Of a stretch of DNA of 64,000 bases, positions 1 to 7,675 are shown piece by piece. Position numbers and translations under genes: made by a program. The notes under the pieces were generated by a model that did not search any database, was not told where the DNA came from, and was given only the letters and a program-made list of their open reading frames with translations. Source of the stretch: Cellulosilyticum sp. I15G10I2 (lineage in GTDB: Bacteria > Bacillota > Clostridia > Lachnospirales > Cellulosilyticaceae); contig NZ_FMMP01000020.1 in the NCBI RefSeq assembly GCF_900095725.1, positions 1 through 64,000 of the forward strand, read 5' to 3'. Numbering within the stretch: the first letter of the stretch is position 1; the number at the start of each line of letters is the position of its first letter.

Positions 1-121
1 GATAAGACTTCCCATCCAGAAATGGAGTAAGACCCCTTAGAGACTATGAGGTTGATAGGTTGGAGCTGTAAGTGTAGTAATACATGTAGGTGACCAATAC
101 TAACGGTTCGAGGGTTTGACC
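1..121 (+). rRNA. 23S ribosomal RNA, 3' end (partial)
   Basis: The segment ends with the conserved 3'-terminal region of 23S rRNA, including the stretch reading gaccaatactaacggttcga near position 92 followed by the terminal gggtttgacc. Only the last 120 or so bases are inside the window. The exact mature 3' end is estimated. A tRNA array follows on the same strand, but no 5S rRNA can be recognised in the AT-rich spacer at 122-357. Confidence 0.9.
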
Positions 122-357
122 TAAAAATAAAAAATAATGAATAATAAAAAGTAAAGAGGATATAATAAATGAGGTACTAAAAAGTAATCAGTTGATTACT
201 GTTAGCTTATTATTATGTTTGATACTTGATTATTAATGTATTATTAAGTGATAACGGTTAAATAGTAAAAATAGTTTGATTATGTTTAGTTTTGTGAGTA
301 CAAACAACACAAAACGTTGTTTAATAGCAAAAAACGCTATTTATAGAGTATTCATAT

Positions 358-429
358 TCCTTGATAGCTCAGCGGCAGAGCATTCGGCTGTTAACCGAAG
401 GGTCGTAGGTTCGAACCCTACTCGGGGAG
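358..429 (+). tRNA. tRNA-Asn (GTT), copy 1
   Basis: A full cloverleaf is visible: the acceptor stem TCCTTGA pairs with TCGGGGA using two G-U pairs, the anticodon loop reads CTGTTAACC with GTT, and the T-arm is GTAGGTTCGAACCCTAC. G429 is the discriminator and CCA is not encoded. It differs from the other two Asn copies only at the weakened acceptor position 4 (TCCTTGA instead of TCCTCGA). Two short hairpins (302-322 and 323-341) lie just upstream and may be processing signals. Confidence 0.95.
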
Positions 430-468
430 TTTCCCTAAAAGGAAGTAATTTATACAAATCATATACAT

Positions 469-540
469 TCCTCGATAGCTCAGCGGCAGAGCATTCGGCT
501 GTTAACCGAAGGGTCGTAGGTTCGAACCCTACTCGGGGAG
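469..540 (+). tRNA. tRNA-Asn (GTT), copy 2
   Basis: The cloverleaf has acceptor TCCTCGA paired with TCGGGGA, anticodon GTT, and no encoded CCA. It is identical in its 72-nt body to the copy at 1690-1761, and the identity continues into the flanks (466-552 against 1687-1773). This indicates a recent duplication. Confidence 0.96.
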
Positions 541-631
541 TTTCCTGAAAAGGAATTGCACATAGAAACCTTAATATATAAGTTTAATATAGACTACATA
601 ATAAGTGAATCTGTGTTTTCAGTTTTAATAT

Positions 632-704
632 AGGGGTATAGTTCAGTTGGTAGAACGTCGGTCTCCAAAACCGGATGTCGTGGGTTCAAGTCCTACTGCC
701 CCTG
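632..704 (+). tRNA. tRNA-Trp (CCA), copy 1
   Basis: Acceptor AGGGGTA pairs with TGCCCCT, the anticodon loop reads TCTCCAAAA with anticodon CCA, and the T-arm is GTGGGTTCAAGTCCTAC. The discriminator is G704. CCA is not encoded at the 3' end. The identical second copy is at 1825-1897. Confidence 0.96.
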
Positions 705-721
705 TTTTAAGTTTTTTACAA

Positions 722-795
722 GGCCCAGTGGTACAGTTGGTTAGCACGCCGCCCTGTCACGGCGGAGGTCGAGGGTTCGAGTCCCTTCTGGGTCG
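722..795 (+). tRNA. tRNA-Asp (GTC), copy 1
   Basis: Acceptor GGCCCAG pairs with CTGGGTC (one G-U pair), the anticodon stem-loop GCCGCCCTGTCACGGCGG carries GTC, and the discriminator is G795. It follows tRNA-Trp after a 17-nt spacer and is repeated exactly at 1915-1988. Confidence 0.96.
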
Positions 796-817
796 TTTAG
801 CTTGACTGTTTGGTTTA

Positions 818-842
818 TGGTATAATAGGCCAAGCGGTTAGC
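818..842 (+). pseudogene. tRNA 5' fragment (D-arm remnant), copy 1
   Basis: The spacer between tRNA-Asp and tRNA-Val contains TGGTATAATA followed by GGCCAAGCGGTTAGC, which looks like the acceptor strand and D-arm of a Gln- or Glu-type tRNA. No anticodon arm or T-arm follows. The same fragment occurs in the second array copy, so it predates the duplication. The assignment rests on the D-arm motif only. Confidence 0.4.
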
Positions 843-861
843 TGTAATAATTTTAATGCAT

Positions 862-934
862 GGTCGCTTAGCTCAGCTGGGAGAGCATCTGCCTTACAAG
901 CAGAGGGTCATAGGTTCGAGCCCTATAGCGACCA
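862..934 (+). tRNA. tRNA-Val (TAC), copy 1
   Basis: Acceptor GGTCGCT pairs fully with AGCGACC, the anticodon loop CTTACAA carries TAC, and the T-arm is ATAGGTTCGAGCCCTAT. The discriminator is A934 and no CCA tail is encoded. The identical second copy is at 2055-2127. Confidence 0.96.
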
Positions 935-942
935 TTTAATAT

Positions 943-1016
943 GGCGGAATAGCTCAGTTGGCTAGAGCACACGGTTCATACCCGTGGTGTCGGGGGTTCA
1001 AATCCCTTTTCCGCTA
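943..1016 (+). tRNA. tRNA-Met (CAT), elongator type, copy 1
   Basis: Acceptor GGCGGAA pairs with TTCCGCT (first pair G-U), the anticodon loop TTCATAC carries CAT, and the discriminator is A1016. The first base pair is paired, unlike the C1-A72 mismatch of initiator tRNA, so an elongator Met tRNA is favoured. A lysidine-modified Ile tRNA with CAT cannot be fully excluded by eye. Confidence 0.9.
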
Positions 1017-1018
1017 CT

Positions 1019-1065
1019 TTAACATAAAGAACCAGATGCAAAATGCATCTGGTTCTTTATGTTAA
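1019..1065. terminator. Bidirectional hairpin terminator after tRNA array copy 1
   Basis: A perfect 22-bp stem with a 3-nt AAA loop (arms 1019-1040 and 1044-1065) closes the first tRNA array. It also lies just behind the minus-strand gene at 1110-1538, so it could serve both. Confidence 0.85.
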
Positions 1066-1109
1066 AGCTAATAGGCAGATAGACTAGGGGTAAATGAGAA
1101 AAATAGCTT

Positions 1110-1538
1110 TTAAGAGGGAATGTATTCACATTCAAAAAATACAAGCGCCTTATTTGATGCTAAGTCTACCATAATCCAGCGTTCAACATAATATTTGCGG
1201 TAAGTATAGAGCAAATATTCCTCTCTGCTGATTTCTATATCATTATGATAGTAGATTGTATGTAGGAGTTCAGATGAGTCAGTAATATATTCATAAACAA
1301 ATTCGAACTGACAATTATTTCTAGAAATATACGGTGCTAGTTCACTATAGTAAGAAAGATTGTGATAAATAAATTCACCAAACATATTATGAGGTGAGTC
1401 TCTAAAAAGTATCCAGTCTCGCTTTTCGATAAGCGCTAAGTAGGCGATAACTTTCATAGGTATTTGAGTTCTATATTCTTTTTCAATCACTAAATTGCCT
1501 GTGGCATCGGATCTTAGCATGATTACTTGATAAGACAT
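1110..1538 (-). CDS. Hypothetical protein between duplicated tRNA arrays
   Basis: The gene encodes 142 residues from an ATG at 1538 with a strong AGGAGGT ribosome binding site seven bases upstream. I do not recognise a family. The protein is rich in Tyr, Glu and Ile, has no signal peptide, membrane segment or cysteine cluster, and is probably cytoplasmic. It is transcribed against the tRNAs and sits exactly between the two array copies. This suggests it arrived or was trapped during the event that duplicated the array. The shared hairpin at 1019-1065 ends it. Function is unknown; the reading frame and ribosome binding site make it likely a real gene. Confidence 0.65.
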   Translation of the reverse strand: MSYQVIMLRSDATGNLVIEKEYRTQIPMKVIAYLALIEKRDWILFRDSPHNMFGEFIYHNLSYYSELAPYISRNNCQFEFVYEYITDSSELLHTIYYHNDIEISREEYLLYTYRKYYVERWIMVDLASNKALVFFECEYIPS

Positions 1539-1689
1539 ATTTAACGACCTCCTTAAGTAATGTATATATCTATATATATTACTTAAAATAATTTATAGAC
1601 TAAAAAAATGGACAAGAGTCTAAAAGGTAACAATAATAATAAAAAATATCTTGACATGAGTCATTACATTTGATATACTACTCATGCAT

Positions 1690-1761
1690 TCCTCGATAGC
1701 TCAGCGGCAGAGCATTCGGCTGTTAACCGAAGGGTCGTAGGTTCGAACCCTACTCGGGGAG
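1690..1761 (+). tRNA. tRNA-Asn (GTT), copy 3
   Basis: Same 72-nt sequence as the copy at 469-540: acceptor TCCTCGA with TCGGGGA, anticodon GTT and no CCA. The flanks match from CATT upstream to TTTCCTGAAAAG downstream. The offset to copy 2 (1221 bp) differs from the 1193-bp offset of the other four tRNAs, because the Asn-Trp spacer here is shorter. Confidence 0.96.
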
Positions 1762-1824
1762 TTTCCTGAAAAGTAAACAATGACATATTCTATATACTTA
1801 GAAGGATCATTAGGTAATAACTAT

Positions 1825-1897
1825 AGGGGTATAGTTCAGTTGGTAGAACGTCGGTCTCCAAAACCGGATGTCGTGGGTTCAAGTCCTACTGCCCCTG
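1825..1897 (+). tRNA. tRNA-Trp (CCA), copy 2
   Basis: Same sequence and structure as 632-704, anticodon CCA. Confidence 0.96.
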
Positions 1898-1914
1898 TTT
1901 TAAGTTTTTTACAA

Positions 1915-1988
1915 GGCCCAGTGGTACAGTTGGTTAGCACGCCGCCCTGTCACGGCGGAGGTCGAGGGTTCGAGTCCCTTCTGGGTCG
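1915..1988 (+). tRNA. tRNA-Asp (GTC), copy 2
   Basis: Same sequence and structure as 722-795, anticodon GTC. Confidence 0.96.
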
Positions 1989-2010
1989 TTTAGCTTGACT
2001 GTTTGGTTTA

Positions 2011-2035
2011 TGGTATAATAGGCCAAGCGGTTAGC
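2011..2035 (+). pseudogene. tRNA 5' fragment (D-arm remnant), copy 2
   Basis: Identical to the fragment at 818-842, with the GGCCAAGCGGTTAGC D-arm-like motif and no downstream anticodon arm or T-arm. Confidence 0.4.
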
Positions 2036-2054
2036 TGTAATAATTTTAATGCAT

Positions 2055-2127
2055 GGTCGCTTAGCTCAGCTGGGAGAGCATCTGCCTTACAAGCAGAGGG
2101 TCATAGGTTCGAGCCCTATAGCGACCA
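2055..2127 (+). tRNA. tRNA-Val (TAC), copy 2
   Basis: Same sequence and structure as 862-934, anticodon TAC. Confidence 0.96.
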
Positions 2128-2135
2128 TTTAATAT

Positions 2136-2209
2136 GGCGGAATAGCTCAGTTGGCTAGAGCACACGGTTCATACCCGTGGTGTCGGGGGTTCAAATCCCT
2201 TTTCCGCTA
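2136..2209 (+). tRNA. tRNA-Met (CAT), elongator type, copy 2
   Basis: Same sequence and structure as 943-1016, anticodon CAT. Confidence 0.9.
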
Positions 2210-2210
2210 T

Positions 2211-2251
2211 TACAAAAAAGCAGATGCGCTATGCATCTGTTTTTTTTTGTA
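2211..2251 (+). terminator. Rho-independent terminator after tRNA array copy 2
   Basis: The stem CAGATGC/GCATCTG with a 5-nt loop is extended by an A-run/T-run pair and followed by nine T residues. It resembles the GATGCA/TGCATC core of the terminator at 1019-1065, so both may derive from one ancestor. Confidence 0.85.
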
Positions 2252-2351
2252 CGATACTTTTGCTTACGCAAAAACTATGTATATGAGTTAATTAAAACAG
2301 AAGAATATTTTATAAATTAGTATTAATTAACTAAAATATTATAATTAGCAA

Positions 2352-2381
2352 TTGAAAATATAAAACATATGTGAGTATAAT
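2352..2381 (+). promoter_or_regulatory. Putative sigma-A promoter of the sensor operon
   Basis: TTGAAA at 2352-2357 and TATAAT at 2376-2381 are separated by 18 bp, 64 bp before the start codon of the binding protein. The rest of the 2252-2444 spacer is AT-rich with no other recognisable element. Confidence 0.55.
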
Positions 2382-2444
2382 AGAAAGTATTAAGTGCTAA
2401 AATGTAAATAAGTACATACATTTAGTCCGAGGAGGAAGACGATT

Positions 2445-3962
2445 ATGGTTAAAAAGTACATAAAATTTTTAGCGATAGTAGCTGTATTAGGAGTAATAAG
2501 TCTATTTGTTTATAATATATTATTTGATTTATGGAAAGATACAATTGCTCATGAAAAAGTGGTGAATAAAACTAAGACAAGCTCTAAAACAGATAACTTT
2601 TATAATATAGAGGTTCCGGAGAGTTTTGATTGGAAAAAATATAGCGGGACAACTTTAAATTTTATTGTAGAAAACAATATCAATGCTGATATACTCACGA
2701 AGCATGCAGCAAGCTTTACTGATTTAACCGGCATTAATATTAATATTGTTGCACTTGATTTTGACAGCATGATACAAAAAATTAATCTTGACTTTATATC
2801 TAAGACTGGAAAATTTACACTCATTTATGTAGATCCTTATCAAACATTAAATAGATTTAGTAACGACCTATGTAATCTTAATAAATACAATAATAGTTCT
2901 CTATTACCAAATATTCAAGGTGGATTAGATGACTTTTTTGAAGAGCAAGTTATGATAGAATCATACTTTATCAATCAAAATAGACTTTGCAGTATACCCT
3001 TTGATACAACAACAATGATTTTTTTCTATAGAAAAGATATCTTTAATAAATATAGAGATCAATTTATGAAAGAGAATGGGTTTGATTGGACACCAGGAAC
3101 GCCTGAATTTACTTGGGAACGCTTTGTACAGGTCTCAGAATGGATTTCTAATAATGTGCCTAAAAGTGAAGTGAAATATGGAAGCGGGTATATGGGACAA
3201 AAACATAATTCACTTTATTGTCTCTTTTCCACTATCCTCGCATCTTACGGGGGAGATTATTTTGAAGATGAAAATATTAGTACAATTGGTACCCACAAGC
3301 CTAATAATATAGTCATTAACAGCAAAGCATTTATAGAAGCATTAAAGACCTATAAAAAGATTAACAGTGTATCATCTCCTGAAAGTCGAGATTGGAATTG
3401 GTATGATACGGCAGAGGCTTTTAAAAATGGAGAGGTAGCTATGATGCTTAATTGGGATGAAAATATTTCTGCTATAGAGAATGCAGCAATTTCTAAAGTT
3501 GCGGGTAATGTAGGTTATAGTATCCTGCCCTATGGCAGCGCTAGAAGTGCAAATATTTATGGAGGTTCAGGTATTGGCATTAATAACTATGCGACTGATG
3601 TAGAAAAAGAAGCGGCATGGCTATTTATTGTATGGGCGACATCGCCCCAAGTTCAATCCCTTATTCTGGAAGAATCTGGCGGTGGCAGCCTACCGCCTAG
3701 AAAATCAATTTCCAGCGAAGAAAATATAGGGATACCCAATGTCTATACTAGTAGCAAAGGAATAAGTAAAACTGCAATCAAACAATCTCACGTTGTATTA
3801 GAAGCGTGGAAAAAAGAAAATGTATACTATAGGCCTAAGGTAGAAAATTTCTATCATATAGAAAGAATAATAATAGATGAGGTCTATAATATGATGCGGT
3901 ATGATTTAGAACCGGAGCTTACAGCTCAAAAAATTTATACTAGAATCAATAATTTAACATGA
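2445..3962 (+). CDS. Membrane-anchored family 1 extracellular solute-binding protein
   Basis: This 505-residue protein resembles the substrate-binding proteins of carbohydrate ABC importers (family 1). It has an N-terminal hydrophobic segment at about residues 6-25 with no lipobox cysteine, so it is probably held in the membrane by an uncleaved signal anchor instead of by lipid. No permease or ATPase gene accompanies it. Instead its stop codon overlaps the start of the histidine kinase gene (ATGA at 3959-3962). That coupling suggests it works as the ligand-sensing partner of the kinase, as in XylFII-LytS type three-component systems. The ribosome binding site GAGGAGG precedes the ATG. The ligand is probably a sugar or polyol, inferred from the downstream genes. 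Confidence 0.8.
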   Translation: MVKKYIKFLAIVAVLGVISLFVYNILFDLWKDTIAHEKVVNKTKTSSKTDNFYNIEVPESFDWKKYSGTTLNFIVENNINADILTKHAASFTDLTGININIVALDFDSMIQKINLDFISKTGKFTLIYVDPYQTLNRFSNDLCNLNKYNNSSLLPNIQGGLDDFFEEQVMIESYFINQNRLCSIPFDTTTMIFFYRKDIFNKYRDQFMKENGFDWTPGTPEFTWERFVQVSEWISNNVPKSEVKYGSGYMGQKHNSLYCLFSTILASYGGDYFEDENISTIGTHKPNNIVINSKAFIEALKTYKKINSVSSPESRDWNWYDTAEAFKNGEVAMMLNWDENISAIENAAISKVAGNVGYSILPYGSARSANIYGGSGIGINNYATDVEKEAAWLFIVWATSPQVQSLILEESGGGSLPPRKSISSEENIGIPNVYTSSKGISKTAIKQSHVVLEAWKKENVYYRPKVENFYHIERIIIDEVYNMMRYDLEPELTAQKIYTRINNLT

Positions 3963-5725
3963 AAGACAGAGTAGATATCATGGACAAAGTAAAATTAGTT
4001 AATAGTTTTCGTTTTAAAATAGTTATTATTATATTAGTATGTATTCTTATTCCTATTACCTTTCTTTATACAAGTTATTATTATAAAGTTAAAGAAATCA
4101 TCACTAAAAAATATAGTGATTCAGCGGTACAGTCTGTTTATGAAGGTGCAGAAAATATAGATTTTATTTTAAAAGATCTTAGAGAATTTTCTAATATAGT
4201 ATTTATTAATAATGAAATAAATGAGGCACTTAACAACTCAAGCAATGTAAGTCAAGTAGAATTTTTAAATATTATCAGAGGATTATTTACGTCGAGACAG
4301 GATATAGAAGCGATATCTTTATTAGTGGATGATAAGCTCTATTCTGTAGGCGCTATTAAGTTGGATAAAGATCCAGAAGTATTTGATATGCTTGAGACGA
4401 CAAAGGGAGAATGTGTGTGGGTTAATACAAGCATAGAAAGAACTCAAATCTTATCCAGTCAATTTACAAAGTACTTCTTTTCTTTAGGAAGAACAATTGT
4501 TGATCTTAATACACTAGAGTCATTAGGTGTCCTTAAAATAGACATCAATGAATCAATATTAGAAAAATCCTATAAAAGTTTAATGGCAGAGGAAGGCAGT
4601 GAAGTATTTATTTGCTCTAACTTAGGAGATGTAATAAGTCATCCAAACAAGGAAATGATAGGTCTTAATATTAAGCATAAATTATATATGCAAAGTATTT
4701 TAACTTCCAATGAGAAACAAGGCTATATCTCTTATCAGGAAGATGGCGTGGAGAAAGTAGCTATCTATTCTACTTGTGATGTATCTGACTGGAAACTTGT
4801 TAAGGCTATACCTACAGCGTACTTGTATAAAGAGATTATGCAAATTCAAGGCTATATTATTATATTAGGGATCCTGTACTTTATAACAACAATAACTCTA
4901 GGCCTTTTTTTAGCTGCTATGATCACAAGCCCCATAGAGAGACTTATGAAACTTATGAAAAAGGTAGAGAAGGGGAATCTTGACATCCATGCAGAAATAA
5001 CGAGTAAGGATGAAATAGGACAGCTGAGTAAGAGTTTTAACAATATGATTGATAATATGAATCTGATGATGAATAAAAACATAGAAGAAGAACGTCAGAA
5101 GAAAGAAATGGAGATTGAAGTGTTAAGAGCACAAATTAATCCTCACTTCTTATACAATACGCTTAATACTATTAAGTGGATGGCTAAAATACAAGGCAGC
5201 ACCAGTATCAGTAATGCTGTCAATGCTTTAACTAAACTGCTTCGGGTAAGTATCAGTATAGGTAAAGAGAAGATATTGCTAAATGATGAGATTAGCTATG
5301 TACAAAATTACTTAGTGATTCAGCGTCTAAGATTTAGTGAAAAGTTTAATATCGAATATATGATAGAAGAATCGTGCTTTAAGTGTCTTGTTCCGAAGTT
5401 GATTTTACAGCCTATTGTGGAAAACTCACTCATTTATGGTACAGATGAAGATAGCTTAGAGACACTGAGCATTATTATAAGGGCCTACGAAGAAGAAAAT
5501 GTGCTTCATATCAGTGTAGAGGATAATGGACCAGGTATCTGCAAAGATGTTTTAGATAATATACTTACCCATAGGCAAGGCATAGATAAGTTTAGTACAG
5601 TGGGCCTTAATAATATTAATCAACGTATCAAACTGCACTATGGCGATGAATATGGCATAGAGATTCAATCGAAAGTTGATGAAGGGACACGGGTATTAAT
5701 CAGACTGCCGATTCATAAGGAATAA
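3959..5725 (+). CDS. Sensor histidine kinase, YesM/LytS-like (HPK8 type)
   Basis: This 588-residue two-component sensor has a first membrane segment at about residues 13-35 and an extracellular sensor region of about 250 residues (Cache-like in size). A second membrane segment lies near 297-322 and is followed by a HAMP linker. The His_kinase domain has the phospho-acceptor motif NPHFLYNTLN (His396), then an HATPase domain with LQPIVENSL and VEDNGPGIC. These are hallmarks of the YesM family, which usually regulates carbohydrate uptake. The start overlaps the stop of the binding protein gene, implying translational coupling and a physical partnership. It should phosphorylate the regulator at 5759-7396. 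Confidence 0.9.
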   Translation: MKDRVDIMDKVKLVNSFRFKIVIIILVCILIPITFLYTSYYYKVKEIITKKYSDSAVQSVYEGAENIDFILKDLREFSNIVFINNEINEALNNSSNVSQVEFLNIIRGLFTSRQDIEAISLLVDDKLYSVGAIKLDKDPEVFDMLETTKGECVWVNTSIERTQILSSQFTKYFFSLGRTIVDLNTLESLGVLKIDINESILEKSYKSLMAEEGSEVFICSNLGDVISHPNKEMIGLNIKHKLYMQSILTSNEKQGYISYQEDGVEKVAIYSTCDVSDWKLVKAIPTAYLYKEIMQIQGYIIILGILYFITTITLGLFLAAMITSPIERLMKLMKKVEKGNLDIHAEITSKDEIGQLSKSFNNMIDNMNLMMNKNIEEERQKKEMEIEVLRAQINPHFLYNTLNTIKWMAKIQGSTSISNAVNALTKLLRVSISIGKEKILLNDEISYVQNYLVIQRLRFSEKFNIEYMIEESCFKCLVPKLILQPIVENSLIYGTDEDSLETLSIIIRAYEEENVLHISVEDNGPGICKDVLDNILTHRQGIDKFSTVGLNNINQRIKLHYGDEYGIEIQSKVDEGTRVLIRLPIHKE

Positions 5726-5758
5726 CTTACAGGCGTCAATCGAATAGGGGGAAGGTCA

Positions 5759-7396
5759 GTGTATAAAGTATTAATTATAGATGATGAAGTATTAGTGAGA
5801 GTAGGCTTAAAATCAACCATTAATTGGGAATCCATAGGTTTTTCAATAGTGGGAGAAGCCTCAAATGGCGAGAAGGGATATGAGCAGTATAAGCTTCATA
5901 AACCAGATGTGATTATTACAGATATAAAAATGCCTCATAAAGACGGTATGTGGCTTATTAAAAAAATACGTGAAACCAATAAACAGGTAAAGATCCTCAT
6001 CTTAACCTGTTATGATGAATTTGAATATGTAAGAGAAGCACTGAAATTAGGAGCAGATGACTATATTCTTAAATCAGAAATTGAAGATGAAGAGCTGATT
6101 GATTCTATGAGTAAGTTTAAAGCACAGCTAAAGTTAATCCCGGATAAAGATAAGGAGCTTAGAGTCTTAAAAGAGCAGTTTGAAAGTAATGCTGTTGTAT
6201 TAAAAGCGAAGCTTTTGGAAGATTTGGTAAATAAAAACAAACTTAATGAAATAGCACTGCAAAATGAATATTTAAAAATCCAGTTTCCTACCCATAGCTG
6301 CCACTTTTCTTTTGTAACACTTATAAGAGAAGATGAAAAGAAGAAAAATGAAGCATTGCAGCAAAATAATGACAGCATGAATGATGCTATTATTAATCTA
6401 ATCTATGATATATGTCAAAATGAAAAAATGAATATACTGGCCAATAGAGAGGGCGAAAGATTTCAATTTCTTTTAGCAAGAGAGAATTTGCATCAAAACA
6501 ATGTAGAGCAGACTATTATTTATGTTCAAGAAAAAGTTATGCAGTATTTTAATATAACTTTAAGCGGTGTATACAGTGCCATATTTAATAATCTCACATA
6601 TTTAGGGGAAGTGGTGGTAGCTTGTAAAATAAAAGAAGAGGAATTTTTTTATACAAGTGGGCCGAAACTGCTTTTTACTAAGGTGCAAGAAGCTCAGATA
6701 GAGGATAATAAAAGAAATATGCCAAATAGCAGCATATTTAATTTAGATACAGATTTTAAAAAACTTATTATTAAATACATTGATGAAGAAAACATTGAAA
6801 AGTGTAAAGAGCACTTAGAAGAGTTGGCACAGTTATTTGGAAAATATCATTTAAATTCATTGGAGGTTAAACTATTTTATTCTAATCTTGTAAATACTTT
6901 ATTTGAAAAGTATGGTCAGTGTTTTAGAGAGACAAACTATATTAAAGACTATCATTACTACTATAATCTTATTATTAACTTAAATAAAATGAAGGAACTT
7001 GCGTCATTGCTGGACTTATTTATTACTGATGCGGTAAGAAGTATAAAAGAATACCGTGTAAGTAATTCTAAATATGTTATGAAAAGGGCTATGGAATATA
7101 TAGATGCGCATTATTATAATAAGATATCCTTAGAAGATATAGCAAACTATATTAATTTGTCTAAACACTATGTTTCATATTTATTTAAAAAAGAAACAGG
7201 CATTAATATTTCAGCCTATATTAATGATATTAGGATTGAAAAAGCCAAACAAATGATTGTGCAAAGAGAGTATAAGATAAAAGAGATCTTCGAAAAAGTT
7301 GGATTTTCAGATCAACAATATTTTTCAAAGGCTTTCAAAAAGGCTACGGGAATGACTGTTACTCAGTATAAAGAATCAATAGAACATCAAAAATAG
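5759..7396 (+). CDS. Response regulator, YesN/AraC family
   Basis: The 545-residue protein begins with a CheY-like receiver (acidic pocket IIDDE at residues 6-10, phosphorylatable Asp55 in VIITDIKMP, and Lys in YILKSE). A long middle region without recognised motifs follows. The C-terminus is an AraC-type double helix-turn-helix of about 100 residues, with the typical signature near ISAYINDIRIEKAKQMI and VGFSDQQYFSKAFKK. The GTG start at 5759 has GGGGGAAGG upstream. It lies 33 bp behind the kinase gene and is the likely activator of the ABC importer operon at 7676. Confidence 0.9.
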   Translation: MYKVLIIDDEVLVRVGLKSTINWESIGFSIVGEASNGEKGYEQYKLHKPDVIITDIKMPHKDGMWLIKKIRETNKQVKILILTCYDEFEYVREALKLGADDYILKSEIEDEELIDSMSKFKAQLKLIPDKDKELRVLKEQFESNAVVLKAKLLEDLVNKNKLNEIALQNEYLKIQFPTHSCHFSFVTLIREDEKKKNEALQQNNDSMNDAIINLIYDICQNEKMNILANREGERFQFLLARENLHQNNVEQTIIYVQEKVMQYFNITLSGVYSAIFNNLTYLGEVVVACKIKEEEFFYTSGPKLLFTKVQEAQIEDNKRNMPNSSIFNLDTDFKKLIIKYIDEENIEKCKEHLEELAQLFGKYHLNSLEVKLFYSNLVNTLFEKYGQCFRETNYIKDYHYYYNLIINLNKMKELASLLDLFITDAVRSIKEYRVSNSKYVMKRAMEYIDAHYYNKISLEDIANYINLSKHYVSYLFKKETGINISAYINDIRIEKAKQMIVQREYKIKEIFEKVGFSDQQYFSKAFKKATGMTVTQYKESIEHQK

Positions 7397-7407
7397 AAAA
7401 ATACACT

Positions 7408-7448
7408 ACAAAAAGCACTAATGCGAAAGAAGCGTTAGTGCTTTTTGT
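7408..7448 (+). terminator. Rho-independent terminator of the sensor operon
   Basis: An inverted repeat, AAAAAGCACTAATGC with GCGTTAGTGCTTTTT, encloses a 7-nt loop and ends in a T-run. It separates the three-gene sensor operon from the transporter operon. Confidence 0.9.
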
Positions 7449-7518
7449 ATATTAGAATTTATTGAAAAGGCATTCTGGTGAGAAAAATGCTTAGATATAG
7501 TAATATTTTTAAAATAAA

Positions 7519-7534
7519 TTGTAACATATTACAA
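7519..7534. promoter_or_regulatory. Palindromic candidate operator before the ABC importer operon
   Basis: TTGTAACATATTACAA is a perfect 6-4-6 inverted repeat, 142 bp before the ATPase gene. It lies in the only spacer between the regulator gene and the operon it presumably controls. Binding by the 5759-7396 regulator is inferred, not shown. Confidence 0.35.
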
Positions 7535-7675
7535 ATAATTATTAAGGCGTACTAAGAGAGAAATAAAGTACAAAACAATAGAAACAAAATACATTACTTA
7601 ATTTTATATAAAAAGATAGAATGAATTCAGAAGTTGTAAGTCTAATAGCTTTATTACATAGAAGGGAGGGAGCGT

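Larger units (their letters stand above)
629..1016 (+). repeat. 388-bp direct repeat carrying tRNA Trp-Asp-Val-Met, copy 1
   Basis: Every tRNA and spacer from the TATA before tRNA-Trp to the last base of tRNA-Met recurs at a constant offset of 1193 bp (1822-2209). By eye the two copies are identical, including the long Asp-Val spacer. Sequence similarity stops right after the discriminator base of tRNA-Met, where each copy has its own terminator. Confidence 0.9.
1822..2209 (+). repeat. 388-bp direct repeat carrying tRNA Trp-Asp-Val-Met, copy 2
   Basis: Second copy of the block at 629-1016 with the same internal spacing and spacer sequences. Confidence 0.9.

Noticed and set aside
276-548. Open reading frame of 90 codons across the tRNA-Asn copies
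   Set aside because: It translates through two tRNA genes and has repeated amino acid blocks only because the tRNAs are repeated.
1780-1998. Open reading frame of 72 codons across tRNA-Trp and tRNA-Asp
   Set aside because: Same reason: it lies over structural RNA genes and has no ribosome binding site.
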